Assembly (NCBI GenBank): GCA_905221605.1
Contig: CAJNDS010002607.1
Span: 180,001 to 244,000 of the forward strand
DNA from: Symbiodinium natans
Taxonomy: Eukaryota > Sar > Dinophyceae > Suessiales > Symbiodiniaceae
Length of the DNA stretch: 64,000 nucleotides
Direction of reading: 5' to 3'
The notes beneath the pieces were generated by a model. That model worked only from the letters and a program-made list of their open reading frames with translations, made no database searches and was not told the DNA's origin. Positions 1 through 11,959 of this stretch are shown here, piece by piece. How positions within the stretch are numbered: the first letter of the stretch is position 1; every line of letters begins with the position of its first letter. Made by a program: the position numbers and the translations under genes.

Positions 1-261
1 CGTCACGCGCTGCTTGCTGTTCAGGCACTCCTTGGTCCAGGGTCTTTAGGGACGTTTCGGGTTTATGGTAGGAGGGAAGGGCGTCCCTGACGAAGGTGGA
101 GGGCTGAGAGTATAGGGCCCAGAGGGTCTAGGAGCTTTCGACTCATGGGCACACGCGAAGCTCTGGGGGAAGCAGGAGACTCCTGAGGTCTCATGCTTGG
201 GGTTCGAGTGCTCCAGCCGTCACTGTTTTGGGGTTTAGGGGTTGGTGAAGGCTATTTAATT

Positions 262-477
262 TAATGTTGACTTCGCATTAATAAACCCCCCCCCCCCCTT
301 GATTGATCAATCTCTCTGGCCAGGGCCTCCTTAATTATATTCGCCTAAATCCTGGTAGGAAGTACAGTACTAGGTAGTAGTACCAGTACTAGTACTAGTA
401 GTACTAGTAGTACTAGTAGTACTAGTAGTACTAGTAGTACTAGTAGTACTAGTAGTACCAGTAGTACCAGTAGTACC

Positions 478-512
<35 letters not shown>

Positions 513-684
513 GAGGAGGAGGTTGAGGGGTGAGGGTTGAGGGTTCAGGGCCTAATTACAAAACATCGCCCGTACAAAAAAAATTGCGGGCTTGATTTTA
601 TAATTGTGGGGGGGCTATATTATTGTGTTCCGGCAGCTGGATTTTATAATTGTAGCGGGAATTCCTAATGTGAAGTCAACATTA
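262..684. repeat. Foldback element with 19-bp terminal inverted repeats
   Basis: The 19 bases at 262-280 (TAATGTTGACTTCGCATTA) and the reverse complement of 666-684 agree at 18 of 19 positions, enclosing about 423 bp. The interior holds a C13 run, the ACTAGTAGT satellite and two copies of GATTTTATAATTGT. No coding frame is inside. It could be a small non-autonomous element expanded by an internal satellite. No clear target-site duplication is seen, so the ends are approximate. Confidence 0.45.
361..520. repeat. ACTAGTAGT nonamer satellite passing into AGT/AGG repeats
   Basis: A 9-bp unit ACTAGTAGT is repeated about ten times and then decays into AGTACC, AGT and AGG triplets. The unit contains the palindromes ACTAGT and AGTACT, so either strand can pair with itself. 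It lies inside the foldback element at 262-684. Confidence 0.85.
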
Positions 685-898
685 GGGCCAGGTCCACATC
701 AGTTATGGGGATAGGTGTTTGAACCCCTTCTCCTCTATGAGGTTTTTGCGCTAGGTAACCCGGAGCCGAAAACGGGGTACCGTTGGGATTCCTTCTAGAA
801 GGCCTTAATCCGACTTAACCACCAGCATCAGCTGCAGGGCAAAGGTGCTAAGGTGTAGCCATCATCCAGCCGTAGAGCCTTATGGAAGCATCAGGAAG

Positions 899-936
<38 letters not shown>

Positions 937-1300
937 AAAGAAAGCAATAAAGAAAGAATAAAGTCGTGATTTTCTTCGTTTTTTGATTTACACACGAAAT
1001 GATAATGTTGTGAAGATAAAAATACGGAGCGAGTTTGCGGCTTTGCCCGGATGATAAAGATCATTGATTATGGACCATTTAAGGCAAATGCATAATAGCT
1101 GATATTCAAGAATTGGTTTTGGAAAGGACTTCATAACTCCTGGTACTTTCTTAAAATAGGGTGAACTCAGTGAAAGCCGCACAACAAGCGTATCATCCTG
1201 GAACTGGAGCCCTTAATCATATTGTTGTTACTGTACGTCGTTCGTTCATTCACACACAATTCATGCGCTCTATCACTTCGTTCTCTCACTTATAACTGTA
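685..1300. other. Gene-free stretch
   Basis: No supported gene. A short GA run lies near 901-931, followed by an A-rich segment. The only open frame (minus strand, 988-1182, 64 codons) has no recognisable features. Confidence 0.5.
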
Positions 1301-1304
1301 TGCT

Positions 1305-1326
1305 CATGAGGAGAGGGAGAGAGGTG

Positions 1327-1377
<51 letters not shown>

Positions 1378-1378
1378 T

Positions 1379-1426
<48 letters not shown>

Positions 1427-1558
1427 CAGAGAGAGAGCGGAGAGAGAGAGGAGAGAGAGCGGAGAGAGAGAGGAGAGAGAGAGAGAGAGAGCGGAGAGAG
1501 AGGGAGAGAGAGGAGAGAGAGAGAGAGAGGAAGAGAGGGAGGGAGAGAGAGAGAGAGA

Positions 1559-1603
<45 letters not shown>

Positions 1604-1695
1604 AAGAGAAAGAGAAAGGGAAACGCAGAGAGAGAAAGAAAGAAAAGGTGAAAATAAAGAAGAAAGAAAGAAAGACAGAAAGAAAAAAATGATGA
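1305..1695. repeat. Imperfect GA-rich purine tract
   Basis: About 390 bp of GAGA interrupted by GAGAGC, GGA and AAAG steps, almost pure purine on the plus strand. It creates artefactual open frames (Arg/Glu-rich on plus, Ser/Leu-rich on minus). Long purine/pyrimidine tracts of this kind can form triplex DNA. Confidence 0.9.
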
Positions 1696-1719
1696 ATGAC
1701 AGAGAGAGAGGGCGGGCGA

Positions 1720-4700
1720 CGCTGACACTCGCAGAAGGCAGTGTCGGGATCGGGTTTTCAGGCAAAGAATCACGCTTGGGTCTTATAAACAGGGAGGGCT
1801 TGGGGCAGAGGCCTGGCCTGACAAAGGTCTTTTGTCTCAGAGGTGTCACGAGGGCCTATAGGGCCCAGCGCTATTCAGGCGTTGAAGACTCAAAGAAGCT
1901 ACTCTGCTCGAACCTGCAACCATCGCGCACAAGCTGACGCCCCCCCCCCCCCCAACCTTCCCAAGCAAAAAATAGAAACTCCACAACCCAAGCCCAAGCC
2001 CGATAGCCCCTTAGAGTCCCTGAAGGCCTAAGGCGTGACTCATCGTGACTCTGAATGCTCATCTGGGGCCGTGTCCTCGGAGTCTTTCCAGTCCCTGGCG
2101 GCACTCTGCTTCGGGGCACCCTCACAAAGGTCACAAAGGTATGTGTTTGTATAGGTTCAGGCTTGAAGGTCCAGGGCTCTCGGTTTTGGGCTTCAACTTG
2201 GGTCACCCCGCGGCGGCGTTATTGGCAGCACCTGCACCCCCGGCGTGCAGGGAGCCGAGGTAAGCCCACCCTGACTTCCTCCACCTCACAGCGAGCTGCT
2301 GTCAAGGGAACCGTTGGGATCAGAACCTTTACCGTTACGGCTTCGGTTAAACAACACCTGGCGCTTACGGGCTCACGGGGAGAAATCTCGCGCACATTTC
2401 GCGCGGAAACGTTGTCCATGTTGCTTCCGATGTTGCTTCCGCCTTAACGCAAGTCATTGCCGGCAGGAAGAAGCCCTAGTCTGCAGCCAAGAAAACGTCT
2501 CAAACTACCCAACTCAATACGTCAAGCTTATAGGATTTTCTGAAGACATATCTTCCAAACCTGAACCCCTAAAACCTACTTAAGCCCTCTTTTTACATCC
2601 AGGCCTGGTGACGAATGCCTCAATCCTGTAAACCCTAAAGAACTGGCCTCGACATGTCACCGATGTCAACATGAGTCGGGTCCTCCGGCGCCCCCAGTTC
2701 TATTGTTGCCGTGCTTCTTATCGTTTTGAACGTGTTTTTGTTGTTCCAGGATGTGGTTTAGGGGTCGGGTTTAGGGCTTATGTAACGTTTCGGGGCGTAG
2801 GGCTTGGGCCTTCGAGTCTAGGCGTTAAGGTTCGGTTTCCTGCCCCAGTGGACTGTAAACATCTGTAAACTGTAAGGATCTCTAAGGGCTCCTCTGTTCC
2901 TGGGGCATTTTTGTGGCAAGGCCTTGCCGCAAAGAGTGCTCCTTGGGTGGTTCGGGTTTCTGCAAGAGAACTAATAGCCCGTTCCGAGAAACAACGACGC
3001 GACTAGGGACCACGTGACCAGAGACCTGAAGCCCAAAATGCCCAAAGTTCGGTCCGTGCGATCGGCGCACACGCGCCGAGCCCCCGAACTGGAGCCACCT
3101 GCAGTGCTTGTCTGCGAAAGCTGATCTTCCTTTGGGTTTAAGGGCTGGGTTGCGGGGGGGGGGGGGGGAAATTGATTCGGGTTGCGTACTTAGCTTCTAT
3201 TGGTTCTTAGGAAGCTTCTGGTGTTGCTACAGACCGGGGACGCTAAAGGTGTGGAGGATTCGAGGTTTCATGGACCATGATACCTCTTCCTCACGGGCAT
3301 GAATGTTCGGATCAAGCGTCGGATGGGGCGTTGGAGGTCCTAAATCCCTTTTCATCATCCTAAGGCACTACACCCTACGTGGCTTGGAAGGCATACACCT
3401 GTGCCCGCACCTATTAAATAACTTTAACCCTGAACCTTCCAGTCCCCGAACCCTCTGACCGAAACATATATAGCCTATAGCTTTGCAAACCCGATAAGCC
3501 TTATAGCCCCCGGAACGCAGAAGTCTCAAGCTTAAAACTTTGAGTCCCTCAATCTTATATAGTCCAGGAATCTTGTCGTCCCCAATACTCTAAAACCGCC
3601 GTAAACCATTGACCCCTCAATCGCTACAGACCCTCCTAACTCAAAGGCTGTGGCTGCACAAGCTGGAGCGGTGGGGCACTTTAAGACCGAGAGGTGTGAA
3701 AGACTCAGTGGGCTTGGGACTTCGTTGGGGAAAGCGCGGAATCGCGCCTAGGGTTCCGGGTCGAGAAGGCATAGAAAGGAAGTACTTGCAGAGTTTGGAC
3801 CTTACTACAGCATCGACAAGTCCACAGCCCTTCGAACTACAAAGGATTTTCAGCCTCAATCCCAGTAAACCCAAAGAAGTGAGCCCCATAACAGACAGGC
3901 GAACATACACAAATCCCGACCCTGCAAACCCAACATCCTGGCAAGGGGACCTCCCTCGACAACCAGGTTGTAGCGCGCCTGTGTCATGGAGGCTGACCAT
4001 GCATGTACTTCCACTTTTTTTGGAGGTTCGTGTTTGGGTCTACATATCTAAGGGGTGCTTTGGGTTTTGGGGTGGGGGGGAGATCGGGCTTGAGTCGGGC
4101 AGGGGTTGAGGAGACTTTGCGTTGGGCAGACTTGTGAGCGCTGACGTCGTGATGCAGTCGCCCGCCTATTGAAAGTCCTTGTCGATAATTTTATACCTGG
4201 CCTTGTTGAATGCCAGCCCATTGAATTTCCTTAACTCTTTTGCAGCCCTGAGCCCCGCTGAGACTACGAACGTACATTCACGACAGAAAACGGAATTAGC
4301 CTCTGTAGTCCTCCGGGAAAGCGAAGCCCAACAGCACCCACGCCCTTTCAGAACCCTTCGAACCCCAAACCCAGCCTTACCTCACGCCAGCCGAAGCAGG
4401 CTGCTTTCCCACGACTGCTGGCACGGCAACTCAGGCACTTGTGCTAAGGCCACCACCCTTCACTGACAAACGTCTTTGCACAATGCAGATTTTTTGCTGA
4501 TGGGGAGTGTGCGCATCTACAATGGCAAGGCAAAAGGGTGCACTGAGCCAAGCGGGAAACCTCTCGCCCGATTGCCTAAGACTTGAAGAATTCATCTCCT
4601 GGACCTGACGGCAGTCCGAAACCTTGAGCCTGGACTCAAACCCTGAACCCTAAATCGGCCAGAACTGGGTCTGCCTGCATGTCTGCAGTGGACGACCATG

Positions 4701-5690
4701 CGCTGACAACCTTGACAACACGGTGTGAGAAGGTAGAAATCACAGGACTCGGAAGTTTAGGGCTTAGGACTCCGGAAGCTTCGGGGTTAGGGTTGAGTGC
4801 TGCGTGCTTCTCGGTGCGTCAACCGATTTGAGCAGAACCATCTGCAGGCCTGCCTTCCTCTCCCACCCAAAGTACGACGTTGGCCGATGGTGAAATATTG
4901 TCTTGAGGAATCTCACATGGCATCGAGCAGTTTAGGATTCGTTCTTCCAGTAGGCTCTTGGAAAGCTTCTCGGCCCAGGCTGGACTTGCCCCAAAAGAGC
5001 CCAGAAGAGGCCAAGGAGGCTACCTTCCAATCCTGAACCCGAGGTTGTGCGAGCCATTTGCTTCAAATTGAGTCAGGCAGGAATGCTCCAGCATCCTCAT
5101 GATGAAAAAGAAGCTCCTAGCTCTGCAGCAAGGGCGCACTGATGGTGCCTTTCAACAATCCCTCGAATCACTGCCACAACAGCTTGAAAAGGCTTGGTTC
5201 AAGCTTACGCTGACTGTTGGCCGTGCACGATACAGGCTTGAGAGACCGTTCCTGCCTTGGTTCTGAAGGACCCTCCGCGCCTCCAGCACTGAACCCTCAC
5301 ACCCGATGTAGTTGCTCCGGCCAACACCTACAGAGCCATGAGCTCCTCAAACATTCCTGAGACTCTACACAGCTATTCTGCCCAGCCGCAGGATAGACGG
5401 TGGAAGAGCCTGCGATGCGCAGCGTATCCTGCGCCCCGATGATGGGAACGACAGCCGCCTCTCGTTCGGTGTCAGTGATTCTGGGACGGCTAGGGTGGTT
5501 AGGGTTTTCAGGTTCGGGGGGGCCGGACCGTTCAAGCCGCACGCATGTCCGCGTCCAAGGCGCACACAGCAAATCACGGTCTTTCCCGCGTCCAGGCCGC
5601 ACACACGTCTTGTTTTCATTGGTTTTTGCCACGTATTTTGAAGCTTTCGGATTCCGGAAACTTCGAAATGGGTGGCTGCCCAGGGCTTTC
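1720..5690. other. Gene-free region with telomere-like words and G/C runs
   Basis: No gene can be supported. The segment carries a C14 run at 1940-1953, a G15 run at 3154-3168 and scattered words of the type CCCTAAA, CCCTGAA and TTTAGGG. The longest frame (plus, 3609-4109, 166 codons) consists of Ser/Pro-rich sequence built from those words, shows no domain and is probably chance. Confidence 0.45.
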
Positions 5691-5693
5691 AGA

Positions 5694-5762
5694 GCGCGTG
5701 CAGCTTGGAAGTTCCGCGTGCAGCTTGGAAGTGCCGGGAAGTGCCGCGTGCAGCTTGGAAGT
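5694..5762 (+). repeat. Left-flank minisatellite CGCGTGCAGCTTGGAAGT x3
   Basis: Three copies of the 18-mer CGCGTGCAGCTTGGAAGT start at about 5695, 5715 and 5745. The last is followed after about 30 bases by the hairpin at 5793 and then by the telomeric array. A close variant (CAC for CAG) recurs on the far side of the array at 6494-6559. Confidence 0.85.
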
Positions 5763-5792
5763 GGCTGGGTTTAGGGTGAATTTCAAGGATCT

Positions 5793-5829
5793 TGGCACCC
5801 AAACGAGCCCCACGCTCGTTTGGGTGCCA
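5793..5829. repeat. Perfect 16-bp inverted repeat at the edge of the telomeric array
   Basis: TGGCACCCAAACGAGC (5793-5808) is followed by the 5-base loop CCCAC and its exact complement at 5814-5829. It ends about 10 bp before the first TTTAGGG heptamer. It could fold as a cruciform or RNA hairpin. No U-run follows, and factor-independent terminators are not expected in this kind of genome. Confidence 0.85.
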
Positions 5830-5837
5830 CGAGTCGG

Positions 5838-6442
5838 GTTTAGGGCTTAGGGCTTAGGGCTTAGGGCTTAGGGCTTAGGGCTTAGGGTTTAGGGTTTAGG
5901 GTTTAGGGTTTAGGAGTTTAGGGTTTAGGGTTTAGGGGTTTAGGGTTTACGGGGTTTTCGGGTTTAGGCGTTTAGGGTTTAAGGTTTAGGGGGTTTTAGG
6001 GTTTAGGGTTTAGGGTTTTAGGGTTTTAGGGTTTAGGGTTTACGGTTTAGGGGGTTTTAGGGTTTAGGGTTTGGGGGGTTTTCGGGTTTAGGGTTAGGGT
6101 TTAGGGTTTAGAGTTTAGGGTTTTAGGGTTTAGGGTTTTGGGCTTAGGGGGTTTTAGGGTTTAGGGTTTAGGGTTTGGGGGGTTTAGGGTTTAGGGTTTA
6201 GGGTTTACGGTTTAGGGTTTAGGGGGTTTTAGGGTTTAGGATTTAGGGTTTAGGGGGTTTTAGGGTTTAGGGTTTAGGAGGTTTTAGGGTTTAGGGTTTA
6301 GGGTTTAGGGTTTGGGTTTAGGGTCTAGGGTTTAGGGTTAGGGGGTTTACGGTTTAGGGTTTAGGGGGTTTTAGGGTTTAGGGTTTAGGGGGTTTTAGGG
6401 TTTAGGGTTTAGGGTTTGGGGGGTTTTAGGGTTTAGGGTTTT
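5838..6442 (+). repeat. Interstitial telomeric repeat array (TTTAGGG)n, degenerate
   Basis: About 600 bp dominated by the heptamer TTTAGGG. It begins with a run of GCTTAGG hexamer-like variants and then mixes perfect heptamers with GGGGGTTTT insertions, giving a loose higher-order pattern of TTTAGGG runs separated by GGGGGTTTTAGGG. TTTAGGG is the telomere heptamer of plants and of dinoflagellates and relatives. The G-rich strand points right. Ordinary sequence continues on both sides, so this is internal. Confidence 0.95.
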
Positions 6443-6493
6443 TTGAGGCTTCAGGGTACAAGAACACTCGGCCCTGCGCAGGTCCCCAACGTT

Positions 6494-6559
6494 GCGCGTG
6501 CACCTTGGACACAGATGGCGCGTGCACCTTGGAAGCGCAAGCGCGTGCACCTTGGAAGT
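6494..6559 (+). repeat. Right-flank minisatellite GCGCGTGCACCTTGGAAG x3
   Basis: Copies start at 6494, 6518 and 6541. The unit differs from the left-flank copies at 5694-5762 mainly by CAC for CAG, so the same short repeat brackets the telomeric array in direct orientation. Confidence 0.85.
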
Positions 6560-7083
6560 GGCGCCCTTCGGGGGTGTCTTCGGGTCTGGGTCCTAAACCC
6601 GACAGCCGAAATCGAAACCAAGACCAGATATAACCCGAAGCCCAAGAAGGGTCTCCCAAATCGAAAAACCCTAAGCCTATCGCTCAGTGTAGCTCGCAAC
6701 ATGCAGCACAACAGGAATGAAGCCGAACATGTCAAAGTGCTCAAACTTCTCGCCCTTGCTCTTGAGACCAAGCCTGTCACCGGCGACCATGAATACAGAA
6801 CTCTGAAACCCTGAGAACCCTCTCCAAACCCAAAACAGTTGGCAATCCCAAGCCCTGACCTTTAAGCCCTGGAAGGAAGACTCCTACAACGCTGCCTTAG
6901 TCACACCAGACCAATCCACTGCCACCCTTCCAAGAGTGCCCCGCTTGTTGGCCAGGGTGCAAAACAGAACGGCAGAGCAGTTCTCATGCTTGAGGGAAGA
7001 ACCTGAGGCTCATCTCGGTCTTAGCGCTCAAAGGAAGGTTAGGGTGGAAGGTTGATTGTCAGGCTTCCTGTAGCGTTCTGGAG
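6560..7083. other. Gene-free stretch
   Basis: Unique-looking sequence between the right-flank minisatellite and the CT tract. Open frames here extend out of the repeats on either side, and no protein feature is recognisable. Confidence 0.4.
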
Positions 7084-9395
<2,312 letters not shown>

Positions 9396-9790
9396 TATAT
9401 ATATATATACACACACATATATACATATGTACACATACATACATACATACATACATACATACATACATCCATCCATCCATCCATCCATGCATGCATGCAT
9501 GCATGCATGCATGCATGCATACATACATACATACATACATACATACATACATACATACATACATACACACATATATACATATGTACACATATACACATAC
9601 ATATATATGTATATATGTATATACACATAGACCTCTGTATATATGTATGTTTGTATATATGTATTTTGGTATATATGTATCTTTGTATCTATGTAGAAAA
9701 GTAAATATGTCTTCTGTATATATGAATGTATGTATACATGTATATATGCGTGTAGACATATATATATATATATATATATGTATGGTACCC
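9396..9790. repeat. Compound tetranucleotide microsatellite CATA/CATC/CATG/CATA with TA ends
   Basis: In order: TA repeats, CATA, six CATC, about eight CATG, CATA again, then irregular ATATGTATAT steps to a TA run that ends at GGTACC. A 25-bp segment beginning CACACATATATACAT occurs at 9412 and again at 9566, bracketing the tetranucleotide core. The CATG part is self-complementary. Tyr/Ile/His-rich frames here are repeat artefacts. Confidence 0.95.
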
Positions 9791-9960
9791 CCCCGGTCAT
9801 CCACGCCTTTTCTGCTTCTTTTGTGCTTTTCTTGTTCGGGCACTGCGTATTTCTGTTTTTCGTTCGTGATTTGTTTTCTTTGTCCCAGCGTGTTGATATA
9901 TATTTTCTTTATTTCCTTGTATCTGGTTGCTTATCTGTATGTTTATATTGCACCAGTAGA

Positions 9961-10145
9961 GACCGGTACAAACCGGTACAAATCGGTACAAGTTGTACCG
10001 GCCCTGGCCCCTGGAACCAAGAACCAAGATTGCGGGGAGGTCTTGCCCTGCAATCTTGGTTCTTGGTTCTTGGTTCCACGGGGCCGGAACAACTTGCACC
10101 GATTTGTACCGGTTTGTACCGGCCCGTATGTTTCGACAACATAGA
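9961..10145. repeat. Long hairpin unit, copy 1 of a tandem pair
   Basis: The outer arm GACCGGTACAAACCGGTACA (from 9961) pairs with the segment ending near 10122. The inner arm GGAACCAAGAACCAAGATTG pairs with its complement across a 10-base loop, GAGGTCTTGC (10037-10046). A tail CCCGTATGTTTCGACAACAT closes the 185-bp unit. The sequence is non-coding and its arms have few mismatches. Confidence 0.9.
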
Positions 10146-10322
10146 GACCGGTACAAACCGGTACAAATCGGTACAAGTTGTACCGGCCCCGTGGAACCAA
10201 GAACCAAGAACCAAGATTGCAGGGCAAGACCTCCCTGCAATCTTGGTTCTTGGCTCTTGGTTCCAGGGGCGTGGCCGGTACAACTTGTACCGTTGTGTAC
10301 CGGCCCGTGTGTCTCGACAAGT
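10146..10322. repeat. Long hairpin unit, copy 2 of a tandem pair
   Basis: This unit repeats copy 1 with a period of 185 bp: the same GACCGGTACA outer arm, the same AACCAAGA inner arm and the tail CCCGTGTGTCTCGACAAG. Its loop, GCAAGACCTC (10224-10233), is the exact reverse complement of the loop in copy 1. The inner stem GATTGCAGG/CCTGCAATC is perfect. Confidence 0.9.
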
Positions 10323-10500
10323 TTAGGGATTTCAAGGGCTTTAGAAAATTTTAACGGGCCGGGCCTTTTCCCAAAAAAGCTACTTTGTCTCAAAATTTCA
10401 AGGATTCAAGGAATTTACGGATTTTAAAAGAATTCAAATGGGCCGGGCCTTTCCAAAAAATTTAACATTTTTCAAGATTTTACGGAGTTTAAAGCATTTA
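10323..10500 (+). repeat. Two direct copies of an AT-rich unit carrying GGGCCGGGCCTTT
   Basis: The word GGGCCGGGCCTTT occurs near 10355 and 10440, each inside A/T-rich sequence with TTTCAAGG and TTTACGG motifs. The period is about 84 bp. A weaker relative with the same TTTTAAAGAATTCAAA word appears near 11885. Confidence 0.7.
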
Positions 10501-10521
10501 TTTTCTTTAACGTGGGGTTTT

Positions 10522-10567
10522 GGAGGGGGGGGTAGCATATAAAAATATGCTCCCCCCCCCCCCCCCC
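10522..10567. repeat. G-run / AT stem / C-run hairpin
   Basis: A G8 run, then AGCATAT and its complement ATATGCT separated by three or four A, then a 16-base C run. The two arms can pair fully. The same architecture recurs at 14188-14250 and, partly, at 9760-9795. Confidence 0.8.
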
Positions 10568-11049
10568 GGGTTATCCACGCTTTTTTTGTGGTAAAGCGTG
10601 GTTGCGAGCCAATTAAATCGTTCACGGGCCGCGGTGACCCCTTAACTCCCCCCCGCCCTCCCCAAGTAAAAAACAATCCTCTACATAGCGCAAATGTATG
10701 CAATCCTTGAGATGTTGAGTCCTCTCCATCTGTCCAAACACTGGGCACAGCGACCTCCTCCCCTCCCTTCCGCTCCGCTACGCTCCCTGAGTTTTGTAAA
10801 TGCTTTTTCTTTCAGGGCTTATCTCTAAAACCCTATCGGGTTAAGGTTTAAGTCGAATAAAAAGAGACGCCCCGAAACCCTAAAGGGTTTAAGGCTTAAA
10901 GCCGATAGGGTTTAGGGTTAAACCTGAAACCTGAACCTTTAGATCCATAGGGTTTCAAGGTTAAGCAATCACACCTAAACCCTTAACCTTTACATCCAAA
11001 AGGGTTAATAGGTTTGAAGATTTAAGATCTAGGTATTTAAACCTAAGCT
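10568..11049. other. Gene-free stretch with telomere-like words in both orientations
   Basis: From about 10810 the sequence mixes CCCTAAA and TTTAGGG type words, often joined head to head as CCCTAAAGGGTTTAAGG. No open frame of note. Confidence 0.5.
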
Positions 11050-11357
11050 CATAGAGTTTAACCCTTAAGGGTTTACGATTTAGGCATCTAAACCTGAATC
11101 CTTTAGGGTCAAGACCCGGAAAGCCTATGGGGCTCTAAAAGCCTCAAAAGTTTTAACCCTATAGGCACTGAAGGTATACATGCCCAGACCTTAGGTTTTT
11201 AAGCCTTTAAACCCCATCAAGTCTAAAGGTGTAGGGATGTTCAAGGTGTATCTCTAAAGCCCTCACAGGGTTAGCCCGATAGGGTTTGAACCCTCTAGGC
11301 CTAGAGGGTTCAACAGTTTAGGGCTTAAGGTTTAGGCATTGCCTATAGGATTAGAGC
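11050..11357 (+). repeat. Duplicated block, copy A
   Basis: About 308 bp that recur at 11493-11812 in the same orientation. Shared anchors include GGCTCTAAAAGCCTCAAAAG (11131 and 11591), GGTATACATGCCCAGACC and AACCCTCTAGGCCTAGAGGG. The offset changes from 443 to 460 to 454 bp, so small insertions and deletions separate the copies. The block is built from telomere-like words but is specific enough to be a true duplication. Confidence 0.9.
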
Positions 11358-11492
11358 CTGAAAAACCCTATATGGCTACAGGCGTAAACCCCTAAACCTA
11401 AAATCCCATATGGTTATGCCTCTGTTTTTAGGGCTTGGTGGACATGCAAAGAATGAGCAGTATCGGATTCAAAGGTTTAGGGGTCTTCAAGG

Positions 11493-11812
11493 TTTATAAG
11501 CCCATAGAGTTTAAACCATAAGGGCTTACGGTTTAGGCATTTAAATCTAAACCCTAAGCCTTTTCGGGTCAGAACCCTGAAAGCTTATGGGGCTCTAAAA
11601 GCCTCAAAAGTTTCAACCCTACAGGCACTGAAGGTATACATGCCCAGACCTTAGGTTTTTAAAACCTTTAAACCCCACAAAGTCTAAAGGTGTAGGGATT
11701 TTCAAGGTTTATCTCTAAAGCCCTCACAGGGTTAGCCCTATAGGGTTTGAACCCTCTAGGCCTAGAGGGTTCAAAGGTTTAAGGTGGAGGCATTACCTAA
11801 AGGATTAGAACC
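11493..11812 (+). repeat. Duplicated block, copy B
   Basis: Second copy of the block at 11050-11357, by eye close to 90% identical, starting at CATAGAGTTTA and ending near AGGATTAGAA. Both copies keep the perfect palindrome CCCTCTAGGCCTAGAGGG. No coding frame. Confidence 0.9.
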
Positions 11813-11959
11813 TTATAGCCCTGTGTACGACTCACCTTTACGTACTATTTGGTGGTTCTGTTTCCCCTTTCAAAGTTTAAAGGGTTTTAAAGAATTCAAA
11901 AGGTCGGCGATCATCGATGTTTCCTATGACAGGCTTCGACATGATGCATTTGAATAACT

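Noticed and set aside
1273-1937. Ser/Leu-rich and Arg/Glu-rich open frames of 160-190 codons
   Set aside because: They are translations of the GA tract; every frame is open because the repeat lacks stops.
3609-4109. 166-codon plus-strand frame
   Set aside because: Built partly from telomere-like words, no motif, and a 119-codon minus frame overlaps it.
5838-6442. True chromosome end
   Set aside because: Unique-looking sequence and matching minisatellites continue on both sides, and the array is degenerate.
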